A stretch of 64,000 bases of DNA from Inquilinus sp052078665 (GCF_052078665.1 NZ_JBQJIK010000029.1:22294-86293); one strand, 5' to 3'; counted from the stretch's first letter, positions 52,564 to 61,735 are shown. Program-made: numbers and translations. The notes: generated from the sequence alone by a model not told the origin.

Positions 52564-54789
52564 CTACGCGGCCAGGATCACCCGCAAGGTGCGACCGGCG
52601 GCGCTGGCGGGCAAGTCGATCGTGACGCCGCTCTCCGTCCGCGGGGTGGCGGAGTCGTCGCCGATGCGCAGGTCCAGTACCCGGTCCGGGGCCAGCGACG
52701 GGAAGCGCAGCCAGGCGCCGGACGGCAGCTCCGGCGGCAGGGTGACGGCGATGTCGCCCTCGCCGAAGCGCAGCTGCGACAGCCGGCCGACGAGGTTCGT
52801 CTCCAGCAAGGTCCGGCTGCCGCGGCGCAGCGCCAGCACGCCGTCCGCGATGGCGACCGTCACCGCGCCGGCCGGGCTGGCGATCGGGCCCAGCGTCGCG
52901 TCGGCGCCGTCATTCACCAGCTCCCACCCGCCCCAGGGGTTGATGTCCATTACTTGGGCGACGCCCAGCGCCGGCATCAGCGCGCCCCAGCTGTAGAAGC
53001 CCTCGGTGTCCGGCTGGTCCATCGGCTCGCCGGTCTCGGCGTTGAAGTTCTCCGGGCACAGCCGGCGCTCGTCCCAGGCCCGGGCGAACAGGCGGACGCT
53101 GTCCTCGGCCAGCTTCACGGCCTCGGCCTCGAAGCCGTTGCGGCGCAGCCCGTGCCAGACCATCCAGTTCAAGGGCGGCCAGATCCGGCCGCGCCAGTAG
53201 GAATTGTCCTTCGCCGCCGGGTCGTCCCGCGTGGTGCCGGGGATGACGAAGGCGCCGCCGAAGGTGGCCGGGTCCGCGAGATGGGCCAGCAGCAGCTGCG
53301 CCTGCTCGGGCGAGGCGGCGCCGCAGATCAGCGGGTAGAAGCTGGTCGGCCCCAGGCTGCGCACGAAGTCGCCGGACCACAGCCGGTTGGCGAAGATGCC
53401 GCGGCTGTCGTCCCACAGCTCCGTCCCGATCTTCGCCCGGGTGCGCGAAGCGGTCTCGGCATGGGCCGCCGCGGCGGCGTCGTCGCCCAGCTCGGCCGCG
53501 ATCCAGGACAGCACCTCGGCGTCGAAGGCCAAGAGGCTGTTCAGCCCGACATCCTCCGACCGCAGGGTGCGCGTCGCCGGGTCGTATTCCGCCTCGTCAT
53601 GGATCGGCGAGTTGTCCATGCTGGATTCGTTCCGCGCGCCGAAGGAGGTGCCCTTGTACAGCCCCTCGCCGACATCCGAGGTGCCGTAGGACACGAGGCC
53701 GCGGCCGCGCGGGTCGCGCTCGCGCCACCACCAGGCGTGGTTGCGCGCCAGCGTGCCATAGGCCAGCTCCAGCATCGGCCGCGAGCGCGAGCGGAGATAG
53801 ATCAGCCACAGCAGGAACGACCCGATCGGCAGCTGGGTGCGGTCGACCCAGGCGTCGTTGGCGGTCAGCAGGCAGGCGAGGTTGCCCTCCGGCGTGGCGC
53901 TGGCCAGCGACGCCGCCAGGTTCTCACGCGCCATCTCCTGGTCGAGATAGCCGGTGAGGAGCGCGTTGTAGAGCTGGTCGTTCAGCCAGACGCCGAAGCC
54001 GCCGAACTTGGACAGGTTCCAGTTCCGGCTGATCGAGGTGTAGGGGCGGTGGTTGACCTCGTCCCACACCGTGTTCCAGGCCATCACGTCGCGCAGCGCG
54101 TCCAGCGCTCCGGCCTGGGCCCCCGTTTGGCAGGGCAGGGCAGGTGCCTCGCCCGGCTCGGCCGCCAGCGCGCGGGCGCGCTCGACCGCCAGATCCGCCC
54201 GGTCGGCCACGGCGACGCCGATGCCGCCGTCGCGCATCATCTCCAGGTTGAAGCGCAGCACCAGCACCGGCGCGGACTCCGACCGCGAGGCGAGGTGGAA
54301 GTAGCCGTTGGTCTCGTAGTCTTCGGCCACGGCCTCGACCGTGGCGTGGCCGGTCACCTGCACCGGCGGCTCGGCGCTGGCCAGGGCGACGAAGCGGTGC
54401 CCGACCTTGACCACGGCGGCGCCCGCGGGGTCCCAGCGCACCACCTGCCCGTCCTCGGCCGACAGGCACAGGTTGAACCAGAACCGCAGGCCCCATTCGC
54501 CGGTCTTCACCGTGCGCCAGGTGCCGGACAGCTCGAACGGCCCGTGCTTGGCCCAGCGCCAGGCCAGGCCGGTGCCGGCATGGTCGAGGTCCAGCTCCAC
54601 CAGGCTGCCGTCGAGGGCATGGCGGCCGTACTTGACCGACTTCGCCGGGTACAGCGTGGCGCTGCGGCTGCTGTCGGCATAGGCCAGCGGCGTCACCCGC
54701 ACGCCGAGCGGCAGGAACACCATCTCGGCCGGGCGGCTAGACCAGGTGTTCCAGGCCCGGGCGAGCGGGACGGTGGTATCGCGCAGCAT
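52564..54789 (-). CDS. GH63-like glycoside hydrolase (MGH1/glucosylglycerate hydrolase type)
   Basis: 741 aa, no signal peptide, so cytoplasmic. An N-terminal beta domain (about 1-215) is followed by an (alpha/alpha)6 barrel. ESSMDNSP (MDNSP at 391-395) holds the likely acid D392, and YWRGRIWPPLNW is typical of the GH63/MGH group. A C-terminal beta domain follows. Relatives hydrolyse mannosylglycerate, glucosylglycerate or small alpha-glucosides. Its start is 1 nt from the upstream hydrolase stop, and it ends an operon of a polyamine-type importer, an unusual pairing. Confidence 0.85.
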   Translation of the reverse strand: MLRDTTVPLARAWNTWSSRPAEMVFLPLGVRVTPLAYADSSRSATLYPAKSVKYGRHALDGSLVELDLDHAGTGLAWRWAKHGPFELSGTWRTVKTGEWGLRFWFNLCLSAEDGQVVRWDPAGAAVVKVGHRFVALASAEPPVQVTGHATVEAVAEDYETNGYFHLASRSESAPVLVLRFNLEMMRDGGIGVAVADRADLAVERARALAAEPGEAPALPCQTGAQAGALDALRDVMAWNTVWDEVNHRPYTSISRNWNLSKFGGFGVWLNDQLYNALLTGYLDQEMARENLAASLASATPEGNLACLLTANDAWVDRTQLPIGSFLLWLIYLRSRSRPMLELAYGTLARNHAWWWRERDPRGRGLVSYGTSDVGEGLYKGTSFGARNESSMDNSPIHDEAEYDPATRTLRSEDVGLNSLLAFDAEVLSWIAAELGDDAAAAAHAETASRTRAKIGTELWDDSRGIFANRLWSGDFVRSLGPTSFYPLICGAASPEQAQLLLAHLADPATFGGAFVIPGTTRDDPAAKDNSYWRGRIWPPLNWMVWHGLRRNGFEAEAVKLAEDSVRLFARAWDERRLCPENFNAETGEPMDQPDTEGFYSWGALMPALGVAQVMDINPWGGWELVNDGADATLGPIASPAGAVTVAIADGVLALRRGSRTLLETNLVGRLSQLRFGEGDIAVTLPPELPSGAWLRFPSLAPDRVLDLRIGDDSATPRTESGVTIDLPASAAGRTLRVILAA

Positions 54790-54790
54790 C

Positions 54791-55381
54791 TCAGCTCCAG
54801 GCCCGCAGGGCCGCTTCGGTGGTGACGATCTCCACCTGCTGGTCGAAGCGCGGCAGGATGAGGTCGAGCGTGGCGTGGTGGCCCGGCAGCGACGAGCTGG
54901 TCATGGCGTCGGCCACGGCGACGATGCGGAAGCCGCGGTCGATGCCGTCGAGGATGGTGCCGAGGACGCAGACATCCGTCTCCACCCCCGTGACGATCAG
55001 CGTGTCGGCGCCCAGCGCGGCCAGCCGGTCGACGAATTCCGGCGCGGCGAAGGCGGAATGGGTCGGCTTGTCGATGACGCTGCCGGGTTCGGCCAGGGCG
55101 GCGAGATCGGCCACCAGGTCCAGCATGCCGGGCGCCAGGTTCGGCCGGGTCACCGCGGCCCAGCGGGTGTAATAGCGGCGCCAGGTGCCGGGCGCGTCCT
55201 CCGCCCGCTCCGGCGTCACGAAGCGGGGGAACAGGGTGCGGCCCGCCTTGGCCAGCGCGGCGACGTTGGGGACGATGCCCATCAGCGCCGGAGTCGACCA
55301 CACCGTGTCCTCGGCGAACAGGCGCTGCAGGTCGATGGCGATGTGGATGGTGTTCGGCGACAGCGGCCCGAAGCGCAGCAT
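54791..55381 (-). CDS. isochorismatase-family cysteine hydrolase
   Basis: 196 aa from ATG 55381, overlapping the potA-like stop by ATGA. The catalytic triad is present: D17 in AIDLQ, K105 in IDKPTHSAF and C138 in GVETDVCVLGT. Such enzymes cleave amides, carbamoyl groups or nicotinamide-like substrates. The gene is locked into a polyamine-type ABC operon, so its substrate may come from the transported compound. The true substrate cannot be read from sequence. Confidence 0.9.
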   Translation of the reverse strand: MLRFGPLSPNTIHIAIDLQRLFAEDTVWSTPALMGIVPNVAALAKAGRTLFPRFVTPERAEDAPGTWRRYYTRWAAVTRPNLAPGMLDLVADLAALAEPGSVIDKPTHSAFAAPEFVDRLAALGADTLIVTGVETDVCVLGTILDGIDRGFRIVAVADAMTSSSLPGHHATLDLILPRFDQQVEIVTTEAALRAWS

Positions 55382-56454
55382 CAATCCTCCAGTGCGATGG
55401 TGTGGGCGGCGGACCAGCCCAGGGTGACGGACGCGCCGGGCTCCGGCGCCAAACCGTCCTGCGACCGGTTCTGGGCGAAGACCTTCAGCTCGCGCCCGTC
55501 CGGCCCGGCCAGCAGATAGGTCGAGACGGCGCCGGCATAGATCACCTGGCGCAACGTTGCCGGGATCGCATTCTCGAAGCTGTGGGCGGTGTTCGGGGCC
55601 AGAATCACCATCTTCTCCGGCCGCACCGCCAGGGTCATCTTCGACCCGGCCGCCGGCAGCTTACCCGCGACGCGGATGGTGCCGCCGCCCGGCACCTCGA
55701 CGCCGCCTACGGCGACCGTGCCCTCCAGAAAATTGGCGTCGCCCAGGAACCCGGCGGCGAAGCGGGTGCGCGGCTGCTCGTAGATCTCGCCCGGCGCCCC
55801 GTCCTGCACGATCCGGCCGCGGTCCAGGATGGCGATGCGGTCGGACAGGGTCAGCGCCTCCTCCTGGTCATGGGTGACGAAGATGGTGGTCAGGCCGCTC
55901 TCGCGCTGGATCCGCTTCAGCTCGACCTGCATCTCCTGCCGCAGCCGCCGGTCCAGCGCCGACAGCGGCTCGTCCAGCAGCAGCACGGTCGGCTTGGTGA
56001 CGATGGCCCGGGCCAGGGCCACGCGCTGCTGCTGCCCGCCGGACAGCTGCTTCGGGCTGCGGCTCTCGAAGCCGGACAGGCGCACCATCTCCAGCGCCTC
56101 GCGCGCCTCCTTGGCGGCGGAGGGGCCGCGCACGCCGCGCCGGTTCAGCCCGAACATCACGTTCTGCAGCACGGTCATGTGCGGGAACAGGGCGTAGGAC
56201 TGGAACACCATGCCGATGCGGCGCTTCCACACCGGCACCCGCGTCACCTCCTCGGTGCCGATGCGCAGCTCGCCCTCATCCGGCACCACGAAGCCGGCGA
56301 CGATGCGCAAGAGCGTGGTCTTGCCGGAGCCGGAGGGGCCGAGCAGGCTGGTGAAGCGCCCGGCCTCGAACGTCGCGCTGATCCGGTCCAGCACGGTGGC
56401 GGGGCCGTAGCGCTTGCTGACGGCCGTGACCTCAACCCCGTTAACGCCGCTCAC
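55381..56454 (-). CDS. ABC importer ATPase (PotA type)
   Basis: 357 aa from GTG 56454, overlapping the permease gene by 14 nt. It has Walker A GPSGSGKTT (39-47), the QSYALFPHMTV Q-loop, signature LSGGQQQR, LLLDEPLSALD and VTHDQEEAL. The C-terminal TOBE domain (about 270-350) is present. It powers a spermidine/putrescine-family importer. Confidence 0.95.
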   Translation of the reverse strand: MSGVNGVEVTAVSKRYGPATVLDRISATFEAGRFTSLLGPSGSGKTTLLRIVAGFVVPDEGELRIGTEEVTRVPVWKRRIGMVFQSYALFPHMTVLQNVMFGLNRRGVRGPSAAKEAREALEMVRLSGFESRSPKQLSGGQQQRVALARAIVTKPTVLLLDEPLSALDRRLRQEMQVELKRIQRESGLTTIFVTHDQEEALTLSDRIAILDRGRIVQDGAPGEIYEQPRTRFAAGFLGDANFLEGTVAVGGVEVPGGGTIRVAGKLPAAGSKMTLAVRPEKMVILAPNTAHSFENAIPATLRQVIYAGAVSTYLLAGPDGRELKVFAQNRSQDGLAPEPGASVTLGWSAAHTIALED

Positions 56455-57220
56455 GGGCGCCTCCCATGTTCGACAGCAGGGCGAAAGCCAGGACCAGGAC
56501 CATCGAGGCGCCCAGCAGGATGGTGGAGATGGCGTTGATCTCCGGCGTGAAGCCCTTGCGGATGGCGGAGTAGATCTCCACCGGCAGGGTGGTGACGCCG
56601 GGCGTGGCCAGGAAGTAGGAGACCACGAACTGGTCCAGCGACACGGCGAAGGCGAACAGCGCCGCGGCGATGATGCTGGGCAGCAGCAGCGGCAGGGTGA
56701 CGCTGAAGAAGGCGTGCAGCGGGGTGGAGCCCAGGCTCATCGCCGCCTCCTCCAGGTCGGCGCGCTGCGACTGGAGCCCGGTGCCGACCACCAGCACGAC
56801 ATAGGGGATGGCCAGGGCGACATGGCCGATGGTCATGGCGAACAGGCCGCGGCCGATGCCGGTGGAGAAGAAGAACACCAGCATGGCGGTGCCGGTGATC
56901 AGCCAGGGAATGGCGATCGGCGGCAGCAGCAGCAATTGCAGCAGCGACCGGCCGCGGAACTTGCGCCGCGACAGGGCCAGCGAGGCCGGGGTGCCGATCG
57001 CGGTCGCCAGGATGGCGGTGACGATGGCCAGGACCAGGCTGTTGCCGCTGGCCGACAGCAGCCGGTCATTGCCCGGCAGCTTGGCGAACCAGTCGAGCGA
57101 GAATTCGAAGGGCAGCTGGTACAGCGGCGAGGCGTTGAACGCCATCACCACCATCACCGCGATCGGCAGGTACAGGAAGGCGATGACGATCCAGAGATGG
57201 GCGAGGCCGAGCTTCTTCAT
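56441..57220 (-). CDS. ABC importer permease (PotC type)
   Basis: 259 aa, six predicted helices. FNASPLYQLPFEFSLDWF and the EAA loop LEEAAMSLGSTPLHAFFSVTLPLL are typical of PotC/PotI. The ATG overlaps the PotB-type stop by ATGA. Confidence 0.94.
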   Translation of the reverse strand: MKKLGLAHLWIVIAFLYLPIAVMVVMAFNASPLYQLPFEFSLDWFAKLPGNDRLLSASGNSLVLAIVTAILATAIGTPASLALSRRKFRGRSLLQLLLLPPIAIPWLITGTAMLVFFFSTGIGRGLFAMTIGHVALAIPYVVLVVGTGLQSQRADLEEAAMSLGSTPLHAFFSVTLPLLLPSIIAAALFAFAVSLDQFVVSYFLATPGVTTLPVEIYSAIRKGFTPEINAISTILLGASMVLVLAFALLSNMGGARERR

Positions 57221-58140
57221 GGCTGGGCCCCTCCCTGCTGCCGTTTCAGCACCGGCGCGGCCAGGGCGAAGATCGCCAGCACGATCGCCAGCATGGTGAA
57301 GGACAGGGCGGCGCCCAGCGGCCAGTTGAAGGCCTGGGTGAACTGGTCCTCGATCACCGTGCCCATGGTGACGCCGACCCGGCCGCCCAGGATGCGCGGC
57401 TCCATGAAGCTGCCGATCACCGGCACGAAGATCAGAACGGAGCCGGAGACCAGCCCCGGCGTCGCCAGCGGCAGGATGATCTTCCAGAACACCACCGGCG
57501 CGCGGGCGCCCAGGCTGCGCGCGGCCTCCAGGATCTGGTCGTCGATCGCCACCAGCGACAGGTAGCAGGTCAGGATCATGTAGGGCAGGTAGGCGTGCAC
57601 CAGCCCGACCACGATGGCGGGGTAGGTGTACAGCAGCCCCAGCGGCGCCGCGTCCGGCAGGATCCAGTGATAGAGGCCGTCGATGATGCCGCCGTCGCGC
57701 AGCACCATGGTCCAGGAGAAGACGCGGACCAGCCCGTTGGTCCAGAACGGCAGGATGATCAGCAGGAACAGCACCTGCCGGGTGCGGCCGAAGGTGGAGC
57801 GGGCCAGGGCCAGCGCCGCCGGCAGGCCGACCGCGGCGCAGATCAGCGTGGTCCAGATCCCGATCGACAGCGAGGTCCAGGCGACGTCGCGCAGATAGGG
57901 CCGCTTGAGGAAGGCCAGGTAGTTGTCGAGGGTCCAGACGATCGCCCGGCCGCCGAACGGCGCCACCTTCAGGAAGGAGAATCCGAGCATCATCAGCAGC
58001 GGCAGGAAGATCGCCAGCGTCAGCCAGCCATAGGCCGGCAGCAACAGCCCCGCCGTGGCCAGCCAGCCGCGCTTCTCCGCCCCGCCGGCGGCGGGCGCGG
58101 TGATGGCGGAAGCAGTGGTCGGCGCCGCCAGCTCGGTCAT
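57217..58140 (-). CDS. ABC importer permease (PotB type)
   Basis: 307 aa with an Ala-rich N-terminal tail and six helices. Features are the LPFWTNGLVRVFSWTMVLRDGG stretch and the EAA loop ILEAARSLGARAPVVFWKIILPLA, as in PotB/PotH. It is separated from the substrate-binding protein gene by 257 bp that carry a repeat pair. Confidence 0.94.
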   Translation of the reverse strand: MTELAAPTTASAITAPAAGGAEKRGWLATAGLLLPAYGWLTLAIFLPLLMMLGFSFLKVAPFGGRAIVWTLDNYLAFLKRPYLRDVAWTSLSIGIWTTLICAAVGLPAALALARSTFGRTRQVLFLLIILPFWTNGLVRVFSWTMVLRDGGIIDGLYHWILPDAAPLGLLYTYPAIVVGLVHAYLPYMILTCYLSLVAIDDQILEAARSLGARAPVVFWKIILPLATPGLVSGSVLIFVPVIGSFMEPRILGGRVGVTMGTVIEDQFTQAFNWPLGAALSFTMLAIVLAIFALAAPVLKRQQGGAQP

Positions 58141-58247
58141 CGGGTCTCGCCCCCTGTCACACGCAGATCCAACTCGACCTCCCGCATGCTACCGGCCGGG
58201 ACAGCTCGCCCGCCCATCCTTCATCCCGCCCGCCCCTCTTTCATCCT

Positions 58248-58283
58248 CCCCCTCCCCTTGCGGGAGGGGGTAGGGGGAGGGGG
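58248..58283 (+). repeat. C-run/G-run repeat, copy 3
   Basis: Same unit as 43651-43687: C-rich arm, TTGC, G-rich arm, then TAGGGGGAGGGG. It is preceded by TTTCATCCT, similar to the T-rich lead of copies 1 and 5. Confidence 0.8.
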
Positions 58284-58331
58284 CTCGTGCCGCCAGGGCG
58301 ACGACGCAGGACTGATCCCGGCTTCGACACA

Positions 58332-58367
58332 CCCCTCCCCCTAACCCCCTCCCGCAAGGGGAGGGGG
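58332..58367 (-). repeat. C-run/G-run repeat, copy 4 (inverted)
   Basis: Reverse complement of copy 3, 48 bp away, with the hairpin arms around GCAAG. It repeats the facing arrangement seen at 43.65-43.8 kb. Confidence 0.8.
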
Positions 58368-58397
58368 AGAGTAAATGGGCAAGGCGGATTGGGACCC

Positions 58398-59468
58398 TCA
58401 CCCCGCGTAGAACGCCTTCGTCTCCTGCCACAGATCCGAGAACGCCGTCCTCTGGTCGTCGCTCAGCGGCGACATGAACTGCAGCTGGGACAGGTACTCG
58501 GCCTTGTGGATCTGCCTGTTCAGGTCGTCGGCCGGCAGCGCCGCCATGGCCTTGGCGTTGGCCGAGGCCGGGGCGCCGACATTGGTGGCCCAATAGTCGT
58601 AGAAGCCGGGGTCGATCATGTAGTTGATGAACGCCAGACCCGACTCCTTGCGGGTGCTGGTGGCCGGCACCGACAGCCCGTCGATCCAGCCGATCCCGCC
58701 TTCCTTCGGCACCACGAAATCGACCGCCAGCTTGAAGTTGCGCTGCGACCGCACGGCCGCGCCCGACCAGTAGATCGAGACGTCGAACTCGCCGGCGGCG
58801 AAGGCCTTGTTCCACTGGTCCTCGCTGGACCACAGCAGCTTCACCCCGGGCTTCAGCGCCTTCAGCTTGGCGGCGACGGCGGCCATGTCCTTGGGCGCGT
58901 TGATGTCCTGGCCGGTCATCAGCGCGCCGATGCCGATCGCGGTGACGGCGTCGTCGAACAGGGCGACCCGGCCGGCCTGGGCCGGGTCGGCCAGCACCGA
59001 AAGGCTGTCGGCCTTCACCTTGTCGCGGCGCAGGCCCAGCGCGTTGATGCCCCACAGCCAGGACACGCCATAGGTCTTGCCGTCCTTGTGGAAATTGGCG
59101 TGGTCGCGCAGCGCCGGCGCCAGGTCGGCGGCGTTCGGCACCTTGGCCAGGTCCAGGGGCTCCAGCAGGTCCTCGGCCTGGGCCTGCAGGGTGCGGGCGC
59201 TGTTGATCAGCACCACGTCATAGGTGCCCGGGTTGGTGCGCAGCTTGGTCAGCATCTCCTCTTCGGAGTTGAAATAGTCGTGCTTGACCTCGATGCCGGT
59301 CTTCTCGGTGAAGGCCTTCAGGGCCCAGGCCTCGTCGGTGCCATAGCCCTGCCAGTTCAGGACATAGATGGTCTCGGCCGCCCGCGCCCGGCGCAGCGGC
59401 ATGGCCCCGGCCAGCGCCCCGGCCCCGAGCAGGGCGCCGAACCGGCGCCGATTGAATGTGACGGACAT
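58398..59468 (-). CDS. ABC importer substrate-binding protein (PotD/PotF type)
   Basis: 356 aa. A twin-arginine-like signal (NRRRFGALLGAGALAG) precedes a mature domain starting ETIYVLNWQGYGTDE. YDVVLINS, YGVSWLWGINALGLRRDKV and VPKEGGIGWIDGLSVPATS are PotD-like. It binds a polyamine or related cation. It is the first gene of the leftward operon; a palindrome lies upstream at 59491-59504. Confidence 0.94.
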   Translation of the reverse strand: MSVTFNRRRFGALLGAGALAGAMPLRRARAAETIYVLNWQGYGTDEAWALKAFTEKTGIEVKHDYFNSEEEMLTKLRTNPGTYDVVLINSARTLQAQAEDLLEPLDLAKVPNAADLAPALRDHANFHKDGKTYGVSWLWGINALGLRRDKVKADSLSVLADPAQAGRVALFDDAVTAIGIGALMTGQDINAPKDMAAVAAKLKALKPGVKLLWSSEDQWNKAFAAGEFDVSIYWSGAAVRSQRNFKLAVDFVVPKEGGIGWIDGLSVPATSTRKESGLAFINYMIDPGFYDYWATNVGAPASANAKAMAALPADDLNRQIHKAEYLSQLQFMSPLSDDQRTAFSDLWQETKAFYAG

Positions 59469-59490
59469 GAAACGCTCCCCGACGGTTATT

Positions 59491-59504
59491 GTTTGTACAC
59501 AAAC
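59491..59504. promoter_or_regulatory. putative operator before the polyamine-type operon
   Basis: GTTTGT-AC-ACAAAC, perfect 6-bp arms, 23 nt before the binding-protein start and overlapping the likely promoter. The TTGTACACAA core resembles sites of FadR-type GntR regulators. The regulator is not encoded next to it. Confidence 0.5.
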
Positions 59505-59634
59505 GATGCTAGCGCGGGGTGGCGGGGGTTGTCAAATTGCGTTGGATGACGGGCGAGCAGGCAACTGCACAATGGCGAAGGTGCCTTTGCTCGAAAGGAC
59601 CTCTAGATCCAGAATGTCGCCAAGTGACAAAGCC

Positions 59635-60939
59635 CTACGGTAAAGGCTTTTCAAAACAGAGTACTGACTCAACTACACCAGAAGGTCGCCCGTATGCACG
59701 TGAATGGCGATTGACGCCAGCCATAGAGCGCCTAAAGTGAAAATCTTCTCGCCTAGTTAAATTTAGATTGGCAGCCTTGGCCATTTCAGCAACGATGCTC
59801 GGCAGATCGTTGTGAATATCTTTATAGTATGAATCTTGAACCACCAATACCGCCTGTCCGCCGAATTTCAGAGAAATTGAGATATTAGAAAGAGATTTTG
59901 CCATTTTATCAAAATAATCAATATGTGTCTTATAATAATACCCACTTGAAGCTTTAGATGGGTGTGTTTTAATTTTTGACAAGAAAGCACTGCACTTTTC
60001 ACCCCACGCTTCATTGGCGGCGATATTGTGGCGTGGGACTCGGGTGGACCCAAGCATTCGGCGACTCAAATCTTCCGTCGCCACATTTGTCAAAGGGTGC
60101 AGTACAGCTAGCTCGATACGTGTCGCGGCGCTATAATCGATACGTGTGCAATAAGGAGGCGACGTCAGTACCAAATCAACGCTTCCTTCGTCGAGCTTAG
60201 TTGATGTCGCATCGGCAAGAAAAAGTTTGGCTGCGGCATAATCGATCCTAGAATCACTGGTTCGACTAGAAAGGGATTCTGCCATATTCTTCAAACTGAT
60301 GGCGAAAGTTGCCAGGAGCGCTTGGCGATCGGTTGAAATGCGCTGCTCGTCCTTGGGTTTTCTGAGCCAGGTGGGATTGGAGGATCGGTAGGGCGTGGCC
60401 ATCTGGCGGCAAACGGAGAACAACGCCACATAGAAGGCCGCCGCCATGCTCGCCATCTTATCGAACCGCACTCCTTCACGAGTGAGGGTGAGCTCCCCGA
60501 CAAGCTGGTCGCGGATTCGACGCTCTAATGCCCGGATCAAAGCCGCCGCCGGGCGGTCGAACCACCATAAGAGTGGATCGTCGAGTTCGAGAAAGCGGCT
60601 ATCAGCTCGGATGCCATCTATGATTTTTCGAGCCAACGGCTCTAAGGCATCTGCTTCTGATGGCGGCAGCAAACGGGCTCGAGCGATAATGACCATTACC
60701 GGATTGAGATCAAAGCCACACGATTTGATGCCAAGCTGGTAGGCCGAATAGGTTGTTGTGCCGCTGCCGTTCCACGGGTCGAGAACCATTGAATCCACAG
60801 GTAGATGCGCGCTTTTTAATAGTGCACGTGCAAAGCTTTCTGGATAACCTGCATAGTATGGGAAAAATCCATTCCACCCGCGCTGCGCCTGTGGTGTAAG
60901 TTTTGGTGATTCAATTACAAGTGAATTAGAGGCCGGCAT
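59635..60939 (-). CDS. DNA methyltransferase with permuted motif order
   Basis: 434 aa. The AdoMet-binding motif DPWNGSGTT is at 54-62 and the catalytic motif TSPPY at 259-263, the reverse of the usual order in PF01555-type N4/N6 enzymes. The large helical middle (about 90-230) may recognise the target. FCRQM-like and FRRSMAGVNRHSRAYGRPSG near the C-terminus are conserved-looking. It is likely an N4-cytosine or N6-adenine methylase. It is the last gene of the AT-rich island, 148 nt after the HEPN gene. Confidence 0.85.
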   Translation of the reverse strand: MPASNSLVIESPKLTPQAQRGWNGFFPYYAGYPESFARALLKSAHLPVDSMVLDPWNGSGTTTYSAYQLGIKSCGFDLNPVMVIIARARLLPPSEADALEPLARKIIDGIRADSRFLELDDPLLWWFDRPAAALIRALERRIRDQLVGELTLTREGVRFDKMASMAAAFYVALFSVCRQMATPYRSSNPTWLRKPKDEQRISTDRQALLATFAISLKNMAESLSSRTSDSRIDYAAAKLFLADATSTKLDEGSVDLVLTSPPYCTRIDYSAATRIELAVLHPLTNVATEDLSRRMLGSTRVPRHNIAANEAWGEKCSAFLSKIKTHPSKASSGYYYKTHIDYFDKMAKSLSNISISLKFGGQAVLVVQDSYYKDIHNDLPSIVAEMAKAANLNLTRREDFHFRRSMAGVNRHSRAYGRPSGVVESVLCFEKPLP

Positions 60940-61003
60940 CTCAAAAAATGCTCGTGCGGGCAGGGGAGACGTTCATTATTTACGGCACCGTGGGAAAGTA
61001 TGA

Positions 61004-61024
61004 CTGCGCATCGCTGATGCGCAG
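61004..61024 (-). terminator. hairpin between the HEPN and methyltransferase genes
   Basis: CTGCGCATC-GCT-GATGCGCAG, a perfect 9-bp stem with a 3-nt loop. No T run follows on the leftward strand, so it may only attenuate. It could lower or separate expression of the methyltransferase. Confidence 0.45.
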
Positions 61025-61087
61025 GCCGGGCGAACGATCGATTCCAACGGTAACCATATCAGAACTCCTGGCGGCAGAACGATCTTT

Positions 61088-61735
61088 CTATGCGGTTAGC
61101 AAGAGGTGAAATTGTCCGATATCGGCTAGCCATTCGTCGAGCAACGTATATGGACGACCGGGAAGCAGTTGATCGACCACCATCCAGGCTTCGGTGGGCG
61201 GGGATAGCCCACGTGCGCTCCCAAGCGCGAGGACGGCAGCAGCGGTTTGAACATTTCGATGCGCAAAAAAGTGTCGCGCTCGCGAAAGTTCGGAAAACGC
61301 AGTGGAATTGATGCTCAATGCATTGCTGACCGAACCAAGATTCGACAAGCCAGCCGCTACAGCTACCTGCATTACGCGCGCCGGCTGCCGCAGGACAGCC
61401 TCGTCACGTCGCTCTATGACGCTGCTAGAAAAGCGTTTTGACTTATTAGGTTCCAATATATTGAGAATATATCTCACTGCATCTTGTTGATTTATATTTC
61501 CGACACTATGATTAACTCTCATGCCTGTCGCCGTCTTGCATCTAAGAAGTGAAGATACGAGAAATTCTCTCTGTAAATTTATTATTAAATTGTCTAGCTC
61601 GATTATTGCCCAAGTTATGGCTGAATTCCTCCTATAGATATCGGATTTTGGGCAGGCACTTATGACTTGCCTAATTTTCGATATCCGGCGGCGAACGCAA
61701 AAATTTATCTTCGATAAATCTGATACTATTCTCAT
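61088..61735 (-). CDS. HEPN-domain predicted RNase
   Basis: 215 aa from ATG 61735, 2 nt after the DUF262 stop; the frame stays open further upstream but that overlaps DUF262. The protein is mostly helical. Near its C-terminus SRARHFFAHRN contains R154-x4-H159 (R-H-F-F-A-H), the HEPN active-site pattern of RNA-cutting toxins and defence effectors. The N-terminus is Arg-rich. A helical hairpin pair flanks the motif, as expected. HEPN proteins paired with DUF262 proteins are known from surveys of that superfamily (recalled, not checked). AT-rich codon use sets it apart from neighbouring chromosome. Confidence 0.75.
   Translation of the reverse strand: MRIVSDLSKINFCVRRRISKIRQVISACPKSDIYRRNSAITWAIIELDNLIINLQREFLVSSLLRCKTATGMRVNHSVGNINQQDAVRYILNILEPNKSKRFSSSVIERRDEAVLRQPARVMQVAVAAGLSNLGSVSNALSINSTAFSELSRARHFFAHRNVQTAAAVLALGSARGLSPPTEAWMVVDQLLPGRPYTLLDEWLADIGQFHLLLTA

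Larger units (their letters stand above)
58141..58397. other. intergenic gap with repeat pair inside the importer operon
   Basis: No gene is seen. Two facing copies of the C-run/G-run repeat (58248-58283 and 58332-58367) lie between the binding-protein gene and the permease genes. This could reduce read-through so that binding protein is made in excess. Confidence 0.55.

Noticed and set aside
52432..52600. Open frame starting MDATQTDSNSQ after parD, considered as a ParE remnant
   Set aside because: It has no ParE features and runs on antisense through the glycosidase gene.
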